The notes beneath the pieces are model-generated. The model made no database searches and was not told the DNA's origin. It saw only the letters and a list, made by a program, of their open reading frames with translations. From Chloroflexota bacterium (GTDB lineage: Bacteria > Chloroflexota > UBA6077 > FW602-bin22 > JAMCVK01), in the NCBI GenBank assembly GCA_023475225.1, contig JAMCVK010000026.1, positions 1 to 64,000 of the forward strand: 64,000 nucleotides of DNA, given 5' to 3'. Shown piece after piece: positions 1 to 9,269 of the stretch (position 1 is its first letter; the number at the start of each line of letters is the position of its first letter). The position numbers were made by a program, and so were the translations under genes.

Positions 1-76
1 CAGTTTCGCTGCCGAAGGCAACTAAGGCCAGTCCTTGGCGGCCTGCAGCTAATCATCCTTGGCGTAGGCAGGTAAT

Positions 77-122
77 GGTGACAAAATCACTGAACAATTA
101 GGGTGACATTTTCACTGGACAA
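77..122. repeat. Two 21-bp imperfect direct repeats
   Basis: Two copies (77-97 and 102-122) start with GGTGACA, contain TCACTG and end in ACAA, with a 25-base period. Each copy is also internally palindromic (GTGA...TCAC). Such multiple terminal repeats resemble the ends of IS21-type insertion sequences, but no transposase is in the window. This may be the edge of an element lying to the left, or a regulator-binding array. The identity is inference. Confidence 0.45.
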
Positions 123-182
123 CAACAGGTAACCAGCCACCCGCGCGCTAGCCTTAGCTGTCTTCCTCCTGCGAAGCACTTT

Positions 183-191
183 TGCTATAAT
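183..191 (+). promoter_or_regulatory. Extended -10 promoter of ruvB
   Basis: TGC followed directly by TATAAT (186-191) forms an extended -10 element 38 bases before the ruvB start. No good -35 hexamer is seen 17 bases upstream, which fits an extended -10 promoter. Confidence 0.5.
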
Positions 192-228
192 GGGGCTTGG
201 TTGTACTCAATATAAGCAGGAATAGAAG

Positions 229-1254
229 ATGATAGAGCGAGTTGTATCACCGAAACTGCGCGAAGAGGATATCGCCATCGACGCCAGCTTGAGGCCAAAG
301 CGGCTGGTGGAGTATATCGGACAGGAGAAGGTCAAGGAGAATCTCAAAATCCTGATCGAGGCAGCAAAAGCGCGGGGAGAGGCGCTGGATCACATCTTAA
401 TCTATGGTCCGCCCGGCTTAGGCAAGACGACCCTGGCCAACGTCATCGCCAACGAGATGGAGGTTAAAATCAAGATCAGCTCCGGGCCGGCCATCTTTAT
501 TCCGGGTGACCTGGCCTCGATCCTTACCAGCTTGCAGAAGGGTGATATCCTCTTCCTTGATGAGGTCCATCGCCTGAGTCGGGTGGTGGAGGAGGCCCTC
601 TATCCGGCGATGGAGGAGTTCGCCTGGGATATGATCTTGGGTAAAGGGATGGCCGCGAAGAGCATCCGTCTGAAGCTTCCCCATTTCACGGTCATTGGGG
701 CGACAACGCGCTATGCCCTACTCAGCTCCCCCTTACGCGACCGCTTTGGGGCCACCTATCGCCTCGACTTCTACGATGAGGAGTCAGTACGGAGGATCGT
801 TCATCGCTCGGCCCGCATCCTCGATGTGAAAATAGAGCCAGGAGGGACTAACGAAATCGCCCGCCGGGCGCGGGGGACGCCCCGCGTGGCTAATCGCCTC
901 CTGAAGCGGGTGCGCGATTATGCCGAGGTTCGCGCCGCCGGGGTGATTACCGAGGAGGTGGCCAAGCAGGCGTTGGCGATGCTTGAGATCGACGAGACAG
1001 GGCTGGATGACATTGACCGCAAGGTGCTGATGACGATCATCGAGAAATTCAATGGTGGGCCTGTTGGCATTGAGACCATCGCTGCCGCAGTCAGCGAAGA
1101 GGCAGATACCATTATGGATGTCTACGAACCGTATCTCTTGCAGCTCGGTTTCATCGCCCGTACCCCCCGAGGGCGTGTCGCCACTAAATTAGCCTACGAC
1201 CATTTAGGCATATCTTACAAGGATCGCTTGTCTCAACAGGCGACACTATGGTAG
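229..1254 (+). CDS. ruvB: Holliday junction branch migration DNA helicase RuvB
   Basis: RuvB is the hexameric AAA+ motor that drives branch migration of Holliday junctions with RuvA during recombinational repair. The 341-residue length is normal. The Walker A motif GPPGLGKTT is near residues 60-68, Walker B LFLDE near 108-112, and sensor 1 GATTR near 157-161, followed by the SPLRDRFG arginine-finger region and a C-terminal winged-helix domain. The ATG start is preceded by an extended -10 promoter. ruvA and ruvC are not adjacent here. The gene converges with queH downstream. Confidence 0.97.
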   Translation: MIERVVSPKLREEDIAIDASLRPKRLVEYIGQEKVKENLKILIEAAKARGEALDHILIYGPPGLGKTTLANVIANEMEVKIKISSGPAIFIPGDLASILTSLQKGDILFLDEVHRLSRVVEEALYPAMEEFAWDMILGKGMAAKSIRLKLPHFTVIGATTRYALLSSPLRDRFGATYRLDFYDEESVRRIVHRSARILDVKIEPGGTNEIARRARGTPRVANRLLKRVRDYAEVRAAGVITEEVAKQALAMLEIDETGLDDIDRKVLMTIIEKFNGGPVGIETIAAAVSEEADTIMDVYEPYLLQLGFIARTPRGRVATKLAYDHLGISYKDRLSQQATLW

Positions 1255-1307
1255 CTGTCCAAAAAACTTACTCTGACGGTACGGATGTTTTTTTTAGGGA
1301 TACCTCT

Positions 1308-1829
1308 TTAAGATCCACTGAGGCTGAAGGTGCAGCCACAATACTTTTGCCTGTAGAGTCCAGACTCCTTAGCCAGCATACGGCTTTGCCAATACCCTGC
1401 TTTGAAATCGGCGTAGTAAAATTGAAGCGCATACCTTTCGGCCAGCTCCTGTCCGATTTGGCCTAGGATCTCCTCATCCTGATAGGGACTGATCAGAAGT
1501 GTCGTTGTGAAACCTTCATATCCCAGCGCCTGGGCCTTAGCGGCCGTCCGCTCCAGCCGCAAACGATAACAATGCCGACAGCGCCCAGGCTTCTCGGTTT
1601 CCTGGCCAATGGCGGCAAAGTATTGTTGTGGATCATAGCTATCCTCCAGGATTGGGAGTCCGATTCGAATGGCAAAATCCTGTAAAGTCGCGCGGCGGCG
1701 CTCATACTCCTCTGCTGGGTGAATATTGGGGTTGTAAAAGTAAGCGGTGACTTCGTGTCCCTCTGCGGCCAGGACCTGGAGGACATAGGTGGCGCATGGG
1801 GCACAGCAGGTATGTAACAAGATCTTCAC
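1308..1829 (-). CDS. queH: Epoxyqueuosine reductase QueH
   Basis: QueH is the non-cobalamin epoxyqueuosine reductase (former DUF208) that makes the last step of queuosine synthesis in tRNA. The 173-residue protein starts KILLHTCCAPC, with the vicinal cysteines of the family, and then shows YFYNPNIHP, CRHCYRLRLERTA and KYCGCTFS near the C-terminus. These cysteines are expected to bind an iron-sulfur cluster and a second metal. The start codon is GTG. No other queuosine gene is nearby. The gene converges with ruvB, and the 50-base gap contains A- and T-runs that could serve as a weak bidirectional terminator. Confidence 0.9.
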   Translation of the reverse strand: MKILLHTCCAPCATYVLQVLAAEGHEVTAYFYNPNIHPAEEYERRRATLQDFAIRIGLPILEDSYDPQQYFAAIGQETEKPGRCRHCYRLRLERTAAKAQALGYEGFTTTLLISPYQDEEILGQIGQELAERYALQFYYADFKAGYWQSRMLAKESGLYRQKYCGCTFSLSGS

Positions 1830-1970
1830 GGCCGAAAAAATCCCTCTATCTTTTTAGGTAACCCTGTTATCTGAATCTATGTCTATTCCGGATTATAGGG
1901 ATTATTTGGGCAAATAACAACCTTCAAATCAATATCTCGAGGGGGTTGGCCTGGTCCACACTGGGGCATT

Positions 1971-1998
1971 TTGCCTTCCGCTCTTGCTCTGGTACAAT
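1971..1998 (+). promoter_or_regulatory. Candidate promoter of the two-component operon
   Basis: TTGCCT (1971-1976), a 16-base spacer and TACAAT (1993-1998) preceded by TGG make a plausible sigma70-type promoter with extended -10. It lies 59 bases before the kinase start. Confidence 0.45.
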
Positions 1999-2056
1999 GC
2001 TCTGAAGTGAAGATAAGAATCAAGGTTCGGCGAGTCTGACCCTCAAGAGCACGATT

Positions 2057-4180
2057 GTGAGAACCCTGTTCAGCCATAACATAGTTTTGGTCTTTTTCAT
2101 CTATGGGCTGGCCTTTTTCACTATGGGCGTAGCTGTGGCCCTGGAATGGCGCAGGTCCAGCGGCATGAAGATGGCCAGCGCTTTGGGTTACTTAGCTGGC
2201 TTCGGCTTACTCTCCGGCCTGAGTGGCTGGCTAGAGATGTTTCTGGCCATCTCCCGTTCAACCCCCGGCCCTACCACTGTTCTCCTTCACCAGATTCAGC
2301 CCACCAGTTGCCTCTCATGCCACGCCACTCCAGTTACGACCGGAGCGGCAGTAGTGTTGGGAGGCATCGAGGTTTCATCGTTGCTAAAAGCAATCCTTCT
2401 CGCTGCCGGGGCTTTTCTCCTTATTCAGTTCGGAGTGAGGCTGATTCTTATAACCACGGATAAGTACCGTTGGTTGTCCTGGATGCCGTTCATCCTCCTG
2501 GCCCTTTGGGTGGCAGGGCTGCTGTTGGTTTGCCTCCCTGCTAGAGCGATCGCTGCCGAGTGGCTGACCATGAGCGGAATTCTGACGCGTTATCTGCTCT
2601 ATTTGCCAGGGGCCATCCTGGCTGCTATAGCCCTGGCCTCTCAGCGTCCCCTCTTCCAGGCGATGGACCTATCTCAGATTGCGCGAGATTGTGGCTGGGC
2701 ATCTGCTCTCTTCGGCCTTGACGCTCTCATTACTGGGCTTGTTGTGCCCGGCGCGGCATTCTTCCCGGCCTCAGTGCTCAATTATGGAACATTCTTCGCC
2801 GCTGTTGGCGTACCGGTACAGGTATGGCAAGCCACATTCGCTACCTTGATTGCCTACTTTATCGTGCGCATTCTGCGCATCTTTGAGATCGAGCAGAACA
2901 GGCAGCTGGAAAAGGCGATCCAGGAGCGTTTCCAGGCTCAACAACAGACGCTTGAGGTACAGCGGCGGGCTCAGGAGGAGGCCGAGCGATGGAGCAAGGA
3001 ACTGGAAGGGAAAGTAGAAGAACGGACAAGGGAGCTTGAGCAGCGTCATAGGGAGACGGAGGCCCTCTATAACGTCGGTCTGGAGATCACGGCCTTGGCC
3101 GGCATTGATAAGATTTTGCATTCAGTTGTGGAGAAAGCGCATCAGCTCTTGGGCAGCGAGGTGGTCGCTCTCGCTCTCTTTGATGAGGAGCGCCAGGAGA
3201 TATTTATGAAGGCGACCAGTGGGGTTCGCACGGAGGAATTCAAGCAGATTCGGCTAAAACCGGGACAGGGATTGGCGGGCAAGGTCATCGGCAGTGGTGA
3301 GCCGGTTGAGATCGAGGATTACTGTACATCGCCGACGATCACCCACGAGATGGATCCGATAGTGATGGCGGAGGGATTGCGTTCTCACCTGGCTGTTCCT
3401 CTGAGAATCGGGGAAAGAGCGTTTGGAACGCTGTACGTTGCTTATCGAGAGGTGCATAAATTTACTCAAGCGGATATAATCCTGTTAACCCGTTTGGCTA
3501 ATCAGGCGGCCATCGCTATCGAGAACGCCAGACTTTATGATCAAGTGCAAAGACTAGCCGTTCTGGAAGAACGTGACCGGATCGGGCGCGAGATGCATGA
3601 CGGTTTGGCTCAAGTATTGGGCCTGCTGAGCCTGAAAAGCAGGATAGCTGGGGATCTACTCCTCCAGGGGGAGGTTGGGAAGGCCAGGGCAGAGATACAG
3701 GAGATGGAACGAGTCTCGGAAGACGCCTATGCTGATGTGCGTGAGGCTATCCTCGACCTGCGGACAACCGTATCGCCGGGTCGGGGGCTAATCTCTACCC
3801 TTACTGAGTATCTCCATAAGTTCAGTCGTCAACATGGTATCCATACCGAGCTTATCGTTGGTGATGGCTTTGACGCTAACTTTTCTCCTACCACTGAGAT
3901 TCAACTCATTCGCATCATACAGGAAGCGCTGACTAACGTGCGCAAGCACGCTCAATCTACCAGAGCTTGGGTCCGCCTTGATCTCATAGATGGCCAGCCC
4001 CAGATAAGCATCGGGGATGATGGGCAGGGATTTGATGTCACCCAAGTGGCCCTGGCGCGAGGAGAACATTTCGGGTTGGAGACGATGCGCGAGAGGGCTG
4101 AAAGCGTGGGGGGCGCGTTTGAGATACAATCAAGCCCTGGGCGGGGAACAAAGATCATTGTGAGCTTACCTATTGCCTAG
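2057..4180 (+). CDS. Membrane sensor histidine kinase (NarL-type) with a CXXCH motif and GAF domain
   Basis: The 707-residue protein has an N-terminal membrane region of several hydrophobic segments (about residues 8-290). A coiled coil follows (290-335), then a GAF domain (about 340-495), a HisKA_3 dimerisation domain with phospho-accepting His in RIGREMHDGLAQ, and a HATPase with N box EALTNVRKHA and G box DDGQGFD. Between the early membrane segments lies CLSCH (residues 85-89), a c-type haem attachment motif. If that loop is outside the membrane, the kinase could sense redox state or a gas through covalent haem; this is inference. The GTG start has no clear Shine-Dalgarno, and an internal ATG about 22 codons on is an alternative. 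The downstream response regulator is its likely partner. Confidence 0.88.
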   Translation: MRTLFSHNIVLVFFIYGLAFFTMGVAVALEWRRSSGMKMASALGYLAGFGLLSGLSGWLEMFLAISRSTPGPTTVLLHQIQPTSCLSCHATPVTTGAAVVLGGIEVSSLLKAILLAAGAFLLIQFGVRLILITTDKYRWLSWMPFILLALWVAGLLLVCLPARAIAAEWLTMSGILTRYLLYLPGAILAAIALASQRPLFQAMDLSQIARDCGWASALFGLDALITGLVVPGAAFFPASVLNYGTFFAAVGVPVQVWQATFATLIAYFIVRILRIFEIEQNRQLEKAIQERFQAQQQTLEVQRRAQEEAERWSKELEGKVEERTRELEQRHRETEALYNVGLEITALAGIDKILHSVVEKAHQLLGSEVVALALFDEERQEIFMKATSGVRTEEFKQIRLKPGQGLAGKVIGSGEPVEIEDYCTSPTITHEMDPIVMAEGLRSHLAVPLRIGERAFGTLYVAYREVHKFTQADIILLTRLANQAAIAIENARLYDQVQRLAVLEERDRIGREMHDGLAQVLGLLSLKSRIAGDLLLQGEVGKARAEIQEMERVSEDAYADVREAILDLRTTVSPGRGLISTLTEYLHKFSRQHGIHTELIVGDGFDANFSPTTEIQLIRIIQEALTNVRKHAQSTRAWVRLDLIDGQPQISIGDDGQGFDVTQVALARGEHFGLETMRERAESVGGAFEIQSSPGRGTKIIVSLPIA

Positions 4181-4199
4181 TAGAAGGGGAGTGAGAAAC

Positions 4200-4844
4200 T
4201 TGGAACTGATACGGCTGTTATTAGTTGACGATCACGTTCTCTTCCGCAAGGGACTGAGTAGCCTGATCGCTCAGCGTGAAGAGATGCAGGTGGTAGGTGA
4301 GGCTGGAGACGGACAGGAGGCATTAGAGAAGGCTAGGGAACTGAAACCAGGCCTCATCCTGATGGACATCCATATGCCTGGTTGCGATGGGCTGGAGGCT
4401 ACTAGACTGATTAAGCAAGAGATGTCTGACATTAAGATTCTGATGCTTACTGTCTCCGACGAAGATGAGGATCTCTTCGGTGCCATCAAGAATGGGGCCC
4501 AGGGCTACCTTCTGAAGAACATCCATCCTGAGCAACTGTTTGGAATGATCCAGAGTGTTTTTCAGGGGGAAGCTCCTATCTCCGGTACGATTGCGGCTAA
4601 GATCCTGCGCGAGTTCGTCCGTCAAGGAGCGGTCGAAATGGCGCCTGTAAGAGGAGAGCTATCCTTGCGAGAAAGGGAGGTGTTGCGACTGGTTGCTGAC
4701 GGAGCCACGAATCGCCAGATCGCCGTGCAGTTATGCATCACGGAGAATACAGTGAAAAATCATCTGTGCAACATCTTAGAGAAGCTACACGCTCAGAATA
4801 GGGCCCAGGCCGCAACTTACGCCTTGAGTAAGGGGCTTATCTAG
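4200..4844 (+). CDS. NarL/FixJ-family response regulator
   Basis: The protein has a receiver domain with acidic pair DD (LLLVDDH), phospho-acceptor Asp in LILMDIHMPG and Lys in GYLLKN, then a LuxR-type helix-turn-helix (LSLREREVLRLVADGATNRQIA, TENTVKNHL). It is the natural partner of the HisKA_3 kinase directly upstream. The reading frame is open back to 4173, overlapping the kinase stop. I chose the TTG at 4200 because AGGGGAG lies about 8 bases before it; the GTG at 4191 sits on that purine run and is less likely. Target genes cannot be read from the sequence. Confidence 0.88.
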   Translation: MELIRLLLVDDHVLFRKGLSSLIAQREEMQVVGEAGDGQEALEKARELKPGLILMDIHMPGCDGLEATRLIKQEMSDIKILMLTVSDEDEDLFGAIKNGAQGYLLKNIHPEQLFGMIQSVFQGEAPISGTIAAKILREFVRQGAVEMAPVRGELSLREREVLRLVADGATNRQIAVQLCITENTVKNHLCNILEKLHAQNRAQAATYALSKGLI

Positions 4845-5415
4845 TAGGCCTCGTCGTTCGCCAAACGTATAGGACGCGCTGCACTGCCGTTAGATTGACC
4901 AGGATGGCCAAAACCCAGAGGGTAAGGTAGACTTGATTGAGGAGCAACCCCAATCCCAATAAGATAACCCTTTCAGGGCGGGCGAACAATCCCACCTCGC
5001 AGCGCAGTCCTAATCCTTCAGCCCGTGCCCGCGTGTAACTCACCATCAATGAGCCAACAATCACAGCGTAAATGAGCAGGGCCTCGTGTCCCCGCCCGGC
5101 GTACAGCACCAGAAGGCCGAAATAGATAACAGCCTCAGAATAGCGATCGATGGTGGAATCCAGGAAGGCACCAAAGGTGGTCATCCTCTGAGTCACCCTA
5201 GCCAGGGCGCCATCTAGGATATCGAAGGCGCCCACCAACAGAACTAAGGTTCCACCGATAAGCTGCTGACCCGAGGCGATGATTGCGGCCACAAGAACAT
5301 TCAGAAGGAACCCCAGGATGGTGAGGGCGTCAGGACTCAGCCCTGTACGAGCGATGCCCCTGGCGACGTACTCGGCGCCTCGACGGACCCGCCGCTTGAG
5401 TCGGTCGCTTAACAT
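4837..5415 (-). CDS. pgsA: CDP-alcohol phosphatidyltransferase, probable phosphatidylinositol phosphate synthase
   Basis: This is a multi-pass membrane enzyme of 192 residues. It carries the complete family motif DG(x2)AR(x8)G(x3)D(x3)D, seen as DGALAR ... GAFLDSTID. Family members join CDP-diacylglycerol with an alcohol phosphate. Because the same operon contains inositol-3-phosphate synthase, acyltransferases and a PimA-like glycosyltransferase, inositol 3-phosphate is the likely acceptor, giving phosphatidylinositol phosphate as in actinobacteria. Substrate choice is inference; glycerol phosphate would be the alternative. It is the last gene of the operon and its end overlaps the convergent response regulator by 8 bases. 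Confidence 0.82.
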   Translation of the reverse strand: MLSDRLKRRVRRGAEYVARGIARTGLSPDALTILGFLLNVLVAAIIASGQQLIGGTLVLLVGAFDILDGALARVTQRMTTFGAFLDSTIDRYSEAVIYFGLLVLYAGRGHEALLIYAVIVGSLMVSYTRARAEGLGLRCEVGLFARPERVILLGLGLLLNQVYLTLWVLAILVNLTAVQRVLYVWRTTRPTR

Positions 5416-5432
5416 CTATTCCCTGGCCTAAG

Positions 5433-6638
5433 TTAAGTGAGGAGGATGAGTGGTAAGCCAGGCACCCGGAGAGGTGACGGTTGTGGCAGAGGACTTTGGA
5501 TGGGAGCCATACCACAACTGCGCATAACGCTCTGGTAATAATTCAGGACGCGACGGGCGACCTTCGACCAGGAATAATCCTGCGCTTTAAGTGCTCCTCG
5601 TTGACCCATCTCGTAACCCAATGATGGATCCTGTAAGAGGCGTATGAGTGTCTCAGCCAGGGCCTCCTCATCCTTAGGGGGCACAAGCAAGCCATCTACA
5701 CTGTCGCTGACTACCAAACGATAACCCTCAATGTCTGAGGCGACTACCGGTTTACCTGAGGCCATCGCCTCTAACAAGACGATACCAAAGCTCTCTCCTC
5801 CGGTGGAGGGGGCGCAGAAAACGTCGCATGTGCGGTAATAGCGAGGAAGCATATCTGCGGTGACATAGCCGGTAAAGATTATATCTTGAAGGTTATGGCG
5901 AGCCACGTAGGCCTCGTAACGAGCCTTTACTCCCTCGCTATAGGCCCCAACAACGATCAGCCTCGCCTGCGGTAGGGCTCGTTTTACCAGCGGGAAGGCC
6001 TTCAAAAGGTATTTAAATCCCTTTCGCTTCTCCAGACGTCCAACAAAAAGAATATTCAATTTCCCATCGCGCAGCTCAGCGATGGGGGGAACATCGCCCC
6101 CGAATCGTTGGAGGTTGATACCATTAGGAATGATCGTGTAGTCTCCTGGGAAGTGGCGGCTGACGAAGCCGAGCGCTGCTTCAGAGACAGCGATGCGCCC
6201 ATCGAGCTTATTGAAAAACCTTTTCAATATCGGTTTGGCGTAAAAGTAGGCTATGTTGGTGCCCCAATAGGCGTGAAAGGTGCCTATATTCAATGCTCGC
6301 GAGTGATGCAGCACCGTGAGAGGCAGCGCTGGCAGCATAGGCTCGTGTAGATGAACGACATCGAACTGCTCATGATCCAGGATACGCTTGACCCGACCTG
6401 ATAGACGAAGGGACAGGGTGATGCGCGCTACAGATCCATTAGCTGGTATAGAGACGACATTACCCACCTTGATGATATTCTCCCGGGCGAGCTCCTCCTT
6501 GTCACTGGAGGAGGGAGCGATAATCTTGACCTGATGCCCCAGCCGTCTAAATTCTTCTTCCAGGTGGTGGATATGCTGCGTCACACCCCCGGGATAGGGA
6601 TAGTCATAAGGTGAAACCAAAGCTATTTTCATAGTCAT
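5433..6638 (-). CDS. GT4 glycosyltransferase, PimA-like
   Basis: This GT-B fold transferase (401 residues) opens with KIALVSPYDYPYPGGVTQHI, the glycine-rich acceptor loop of the family. It has HLHEP and FHAYWG motifs, NGINLQRF, the VGRLEKRKG nucleotide-sugar site, and the retaining GT4 signature GGESFGIVLLEAMASG. This resembles phosphatidylinositol mannosyltransferase PimA. In this operon it probably puts a sugar, perhaps mannose from GDP-mannose, on phosphatidylinositol at the cytoplasmic membrane face. Its ATG overlaps the stop of the PHP gene (ATGA), so translation is coupled. The sugar donor is inferred. The final 25 residues are proline-rich and poorly conserved in appearance. Confidence 0.85.
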   Translation of the reverse strand: MTMKIALVSPYDYPYPGGVTQHIHHLEEEFRRLGHQVKIIAPSSSDKEELARENIIKVGNVVSIPANGSVARITLSLRLSGRVKRILDHEQFDVVHLHEPMLPALPLTVLHHSRALNIGTFHAYWGTNIAYFYAKPILKRFFNKLDGRIAVSEAALGFVSRHFPGDYTIIPNGINLQRFGGDVPPIAELRDGKLNILFVGRLEKRKGFKYLLKAFPLVKRALPQARLIVVGAYSEGVKARYEAYVARHNLQDIIFTGYVTADMLPRYYRTCDVFCAPSTGGESFGIVLLEAMASGKPVVASDIEGYRLVVSDSVDGLLVPPKDEEALAETLIRLLQDPSLGYEMGQRGALKAQDYSWSKVARRVLNYYQSVMRSCGMAPIQSPLPQPSPLRVPGLPLILLT

Positions 6639-7405
6639 TTACCCTGTCCCCAAATCCCATTGATCACCTTAGACACCTTCTGTCCAGGATGGATGACCAA
6701 GCTCTTAAATTGTTGACTGGCCATCCCTCGCAAGTGGTCCTCAGCGGTCCAGAAGCGGCCAGCGGCCTTCGTCTTCTTTTCGACTAAACTAAGTTTGAAG
6801 TCGGCTGCCGTACGCCCCTCGAAGAGTGTATAGGCAGTCCCGATGAGGGGGAGGTTATGGGAATCACTACCCCCAACCTCTGGTAACCCCAGAACAGCCT
6901 CATTAAACTGTCTGGCCTGCTGATAGGCCACCCTTCCAGCGATACTGGGATTCAACATCTCAATCCCATCTAAATATATCATACCACAATCGCCCGTACG
7001 GGTCATTATACGCTTCAGCACACGCCGTCCTACGCTGAGGGTAAGCCAGCTCATCGGGTGGGGTACGATGCAGACCCCTCCCTGTTCGTGGATGGCTTCG
7101 ATCGTCTTTTCCAACGATTGGAGCATTCGAACGGGTCTCTCAAGGAATAGGCCGATCAGGTGGCCATCGAGCGTCGTCACCTCCATCCCAATGACTACCT
7201 CGAAGCGGTAGTTGTATCTAGCAGCCAGCTCGCGTGACTCATAAGCCCCCATGATCTCATCATGATCGGTAATGGCGATTAGGTCCAGGTCGGTGTGCTC
7301 CTCGACATAGTCCATAATCTCCTGAACGCTGGCCACACCGTCTCCAGTGGCGCTGTGAATGTGCAGATCAGCTCGCCCGATCACCCTAGTATCACCCATT
7401 GTCAT
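6635..7405 (-). CDS. PHP-domain metal-dependent phosphoesterase
   Basis: This 256-residue PHP-family protein (polymerase and histidinol phosphatase fold) has its metal-binding motifs in order: DLHIHSATGDG, AITDHDE, GMEVTT with GHLIGLF, VPHP and GSDSHN. The set appears complete, so activity is likely. Relatives include RNase AM/YciV-type 3',5'-nucleotide phosphatases and other phosphate-ester hydrolases. The position between a PatA-like acyltransferase and a PimA-like glycosyltransferase, with ATGA coupling to the latter, suggests removal of phosphate from an inositol-lipid intermediate. That role is a hypothesis. Confidence 0.85.
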   Translation of the reverse strand: MTMGDTRVIGRADLHIHSATGDGVASVQEIMDYVEEHTDLDLIAITDHDEIMGAYESRELAARYNYRFEVVIGMEVTTLDGHLIGLFLERPVRMLQSLEKTIEAIHEQGGVCIVPHPMSWLTLSVGRRVLKRIMTRTGDCGMIYLDGIEMLNPSIAGRVAYQQARQFNEAVLGLPEVGGSDSHNLPLIGTAYTLFEGRTAADFKLSLVEKKTKAAGRFWTAEDHLRGMASQQFKSLVIHPGQKVSKVINGIWGQGK

Positions 7406-7439
7406 CTGTCCGCTCTCTCCTTAGCCGATATTGGAAGGC

Positions 7440-8300
7440 TCAGTCAGCCCAGATGGGTTCAAAAACTACCCATTGGTCTGGCTCTTGCCGGATGAACTCC
7501 TCTATGATTGTAGCTATCCGTTGGGTGTTCACCTGCGTGTCATAGGTCGGGTTGCCGGAAATCTCCAGTTCCAGCGGTGGGTAGATGTGGACAGCGTAGG
7601 CGTGATCCGCTAGACGCTCACTACGTGCTGGGAGGATCCTTGCCCCTGTCCGTAAGGATAATACTACTGGAGCATTGGAGATTTTCGTCGTTTCCCCAAA
7701 GAAACGAACGGAAACGCCGCTTTGCTGGATATCACGGTCGACGACGAGGCCCACGATCTCGTTCCGTCGCAGCGCCTGTTGCACAGCTTTCAATGCCCCC
7801 TGATCAAGAGGTATCAATCTTAGTCCTTTACTGGCTCTAGTTCTGTTCACCAGTTCGAAAAGACACTGAGGCTTGACATGCTCCACCGGTATAGTGATGG
7901 AATATGAATGAACCCTGGCCATTTGGGCGACCAGATCGAAGTTCCCCAGATGAGCCGAGACAATGATGACTCCCCGCCCCCCCTGCAATGCCTGCTCCAG
8001 ATATTCCCAACCGTGTACGGTGACAATCCGTGTGAGCTCAGCGAGGTTCAATCTTGGAATACGGAAAAGGTCGTAATAGTTCCTTGCTCCGCTGCGGAAG
8101 ACACCTCGTACAGTCTCCCGGAGCCGTCCATCTTCAGTTGGACCAAGGACGCGGTGTAGATTGCTCTCCACGTTATGACGCACTCTAGGTTGGCACCAGT
8201 AGGCGATGTCAGCCAATAGGGTAACCAGTCGATAACCCAAGCGCAAAGGTAATAGTGGCACGATGGCGCTGCCTAAACGGAAGAGGATATAGGTCAACAT
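7440..8300 (-). CDS. LPLAT-family acyltransferase, PatA/HtrB-like (second copy)
   Basis: The protein is a 286-residue member of the lysophospholipid/lipid A lauroyl acyltransferase family. The catalytic HxxxxD motif is HLGNFD, within IIVSAHLGNFDLVAQ. An N-terminal hydrophobic segment suggests membrane association. It lies 12 bases downstream of a second, related acyltransferase. In mycobacteria a family member (PatA) acylates the mannose of phosphatidylinositol mannosides, and the inositol-lipid context here favours such a role over lipid A synthesis. Which hydroxyl each copy acylates cannot be told. Confidence 0.85.
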   Translation of the reverse strand: MLTYILFRLGSAIVPLLPLRLGYRLVTLLADIAYWCQPRVRHNVESNLHRVLGPTEDGRLRETVRGVFRSGARNYYDLFRIPRLNLAELTRIVTVHGWEYLEQALQGGRGVIIVSAHLGNFDLVAQMARVHSYSITIPVEHVKPQCLFELVNRTRASKGLRLIPLDQGALKAVQQALRRNEIVGLVVDRDIQQSGVSVRFFGETTKISNAPVVLSLRTGARILPARSERLADHAYAVHIYPPLELEISGNPTYDTQVNTQRIATIIEEFIRQEPDQWVVFEPIWAD

Positions 8301-8312
8301 AGGTGGGTTTGC

Positions 8313-9269
8313 TTAACCGACCAGTTGCGCCATGGCCCCGCCGTGCGTCCACAGCTGCCTGAACACAAACCATTGATCCGGATACTGTTTAACCCACTCC
8401 TCAAGCCGATTCATCAGTTGTTGAGTGATCACCTGAATATCTTTAGCTATGTCGCCTGTCGGCTCCACTTCTACTGGTGGGGTTATTGCCCCATGGAAGG
8501 TGTTGTCGGGTTGGCGGATCAGGTAGCCAGGGAGCAGTTTGGCTCCCGTCTTAAGGGCGAGCAGGGCTGGGCCGGCAGGAATGGTGACCTGACCACCGCA
8601 GAAGTTGACGATGACCCCATTTTCGCCAGCCGGACAATCAATTAGTAGGGCTAAGACCTCATTCTGCCGCAGAGCGCGCACTATCCGCTTAGCGGCCATC
8701 TCGATGGGGATGATTCTCATCCCCATCTGCATGCGTTGGCCCTGAATCAACTCATCTAAGCGTTGAGGCTGAAAGGTCTCCGCGATCACATTCAGAGGGT
8801 AACCACGTAAAGCGATGGCCGCTCCGGCCAGGTCCCAATTGCCCAGATGGAATCCGCAAAAGATCGCTCCCTTACCCTCTTTAAGAGCGTGATCGAGGTG
8901 TTCCCAACCGGAAGAACAGATCAAGCGCTCCACATCGCTCTTCTTGAGCACGGGGAAGCGCAGAAATTCAACCATATATTTGAAGTAATTTCGGAAGGCG
9001 CTACGGGCCAGGCGAGCTATGGTCTTCTCATCAGTGCCATCGCCAAGTATCTGCCGAATGTTCTCCTTCGCTGTTTGGCGAAGGCGGTGCCAGGTCAGAT
9101 AGATGAGGTAGGAGATGCTCACGACGATGGCGTAGCTGACCCGAACGGGCAGAATTCGAGCTAAAAATCCGCTGAGGCGAATCACCCAATAAGTGAGGTT
9201 AAACTGATTGGCTAGCTCGATGAATCGCCTCCACCATTCCTTACGGTTCGCTTTAGGCTGCTCCTCCAC
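8313..9269 (-). CDS. LPLAT-family acyltransferase, PatA/HtrB-like (first copy)
   Basis: This is the first of two tandem acyltransferases, with catalytic HLGNWD inside [16 protein letters not shown] and the [11 protein letters not shown] ending typical of the family. The frame is open to 9329, but the best start is GTG at 9269. AGGAGG lies 7 bases upstream, and this removes 20 unlikely residues and leaves a 17-base overlap with the inositol-phosphate synthase gene. Divergence from the downstream copy suggests two acyl positions on one glycolipid rather than a recent duplication. Confidence 0.85.
   Translation of the reverse strand: MEEQPKANRKEWWRRFIELANQFNLTYWVIRLSGFLARILPVRVSYAIVVSISYLIYLTWHRLRQTAKENIRQILGDGTDEKTIARLARSAFRNYFKYMVEFLRFPVLKKSDVERLICSSGWEHLDHALKEGKGAIFCGFHLGNWDLAGAAIALRGYPLNVIAETFQPQRLDELIQGQRMQMGMRIIPIEMAAKRIVRALRQNEVLALLIDCPAGENGVIVNFCGGQVTIPAGPALLALKTGAKLLPGYLIRQPDNTFHGAITPPVEVEPTGDIAKDIQVITQQLMNRLEEWVKQYPDQWFVFRQLWTHGGAMAQLVG

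Noticed and set aside
1255-1307. Terminator between ruvB and queH
   Set aside because: There are A- and T-runs (AAAAAAC and GTTTTTT) but the intervening stem is weak and long, so I do not annotate it as a terminator.
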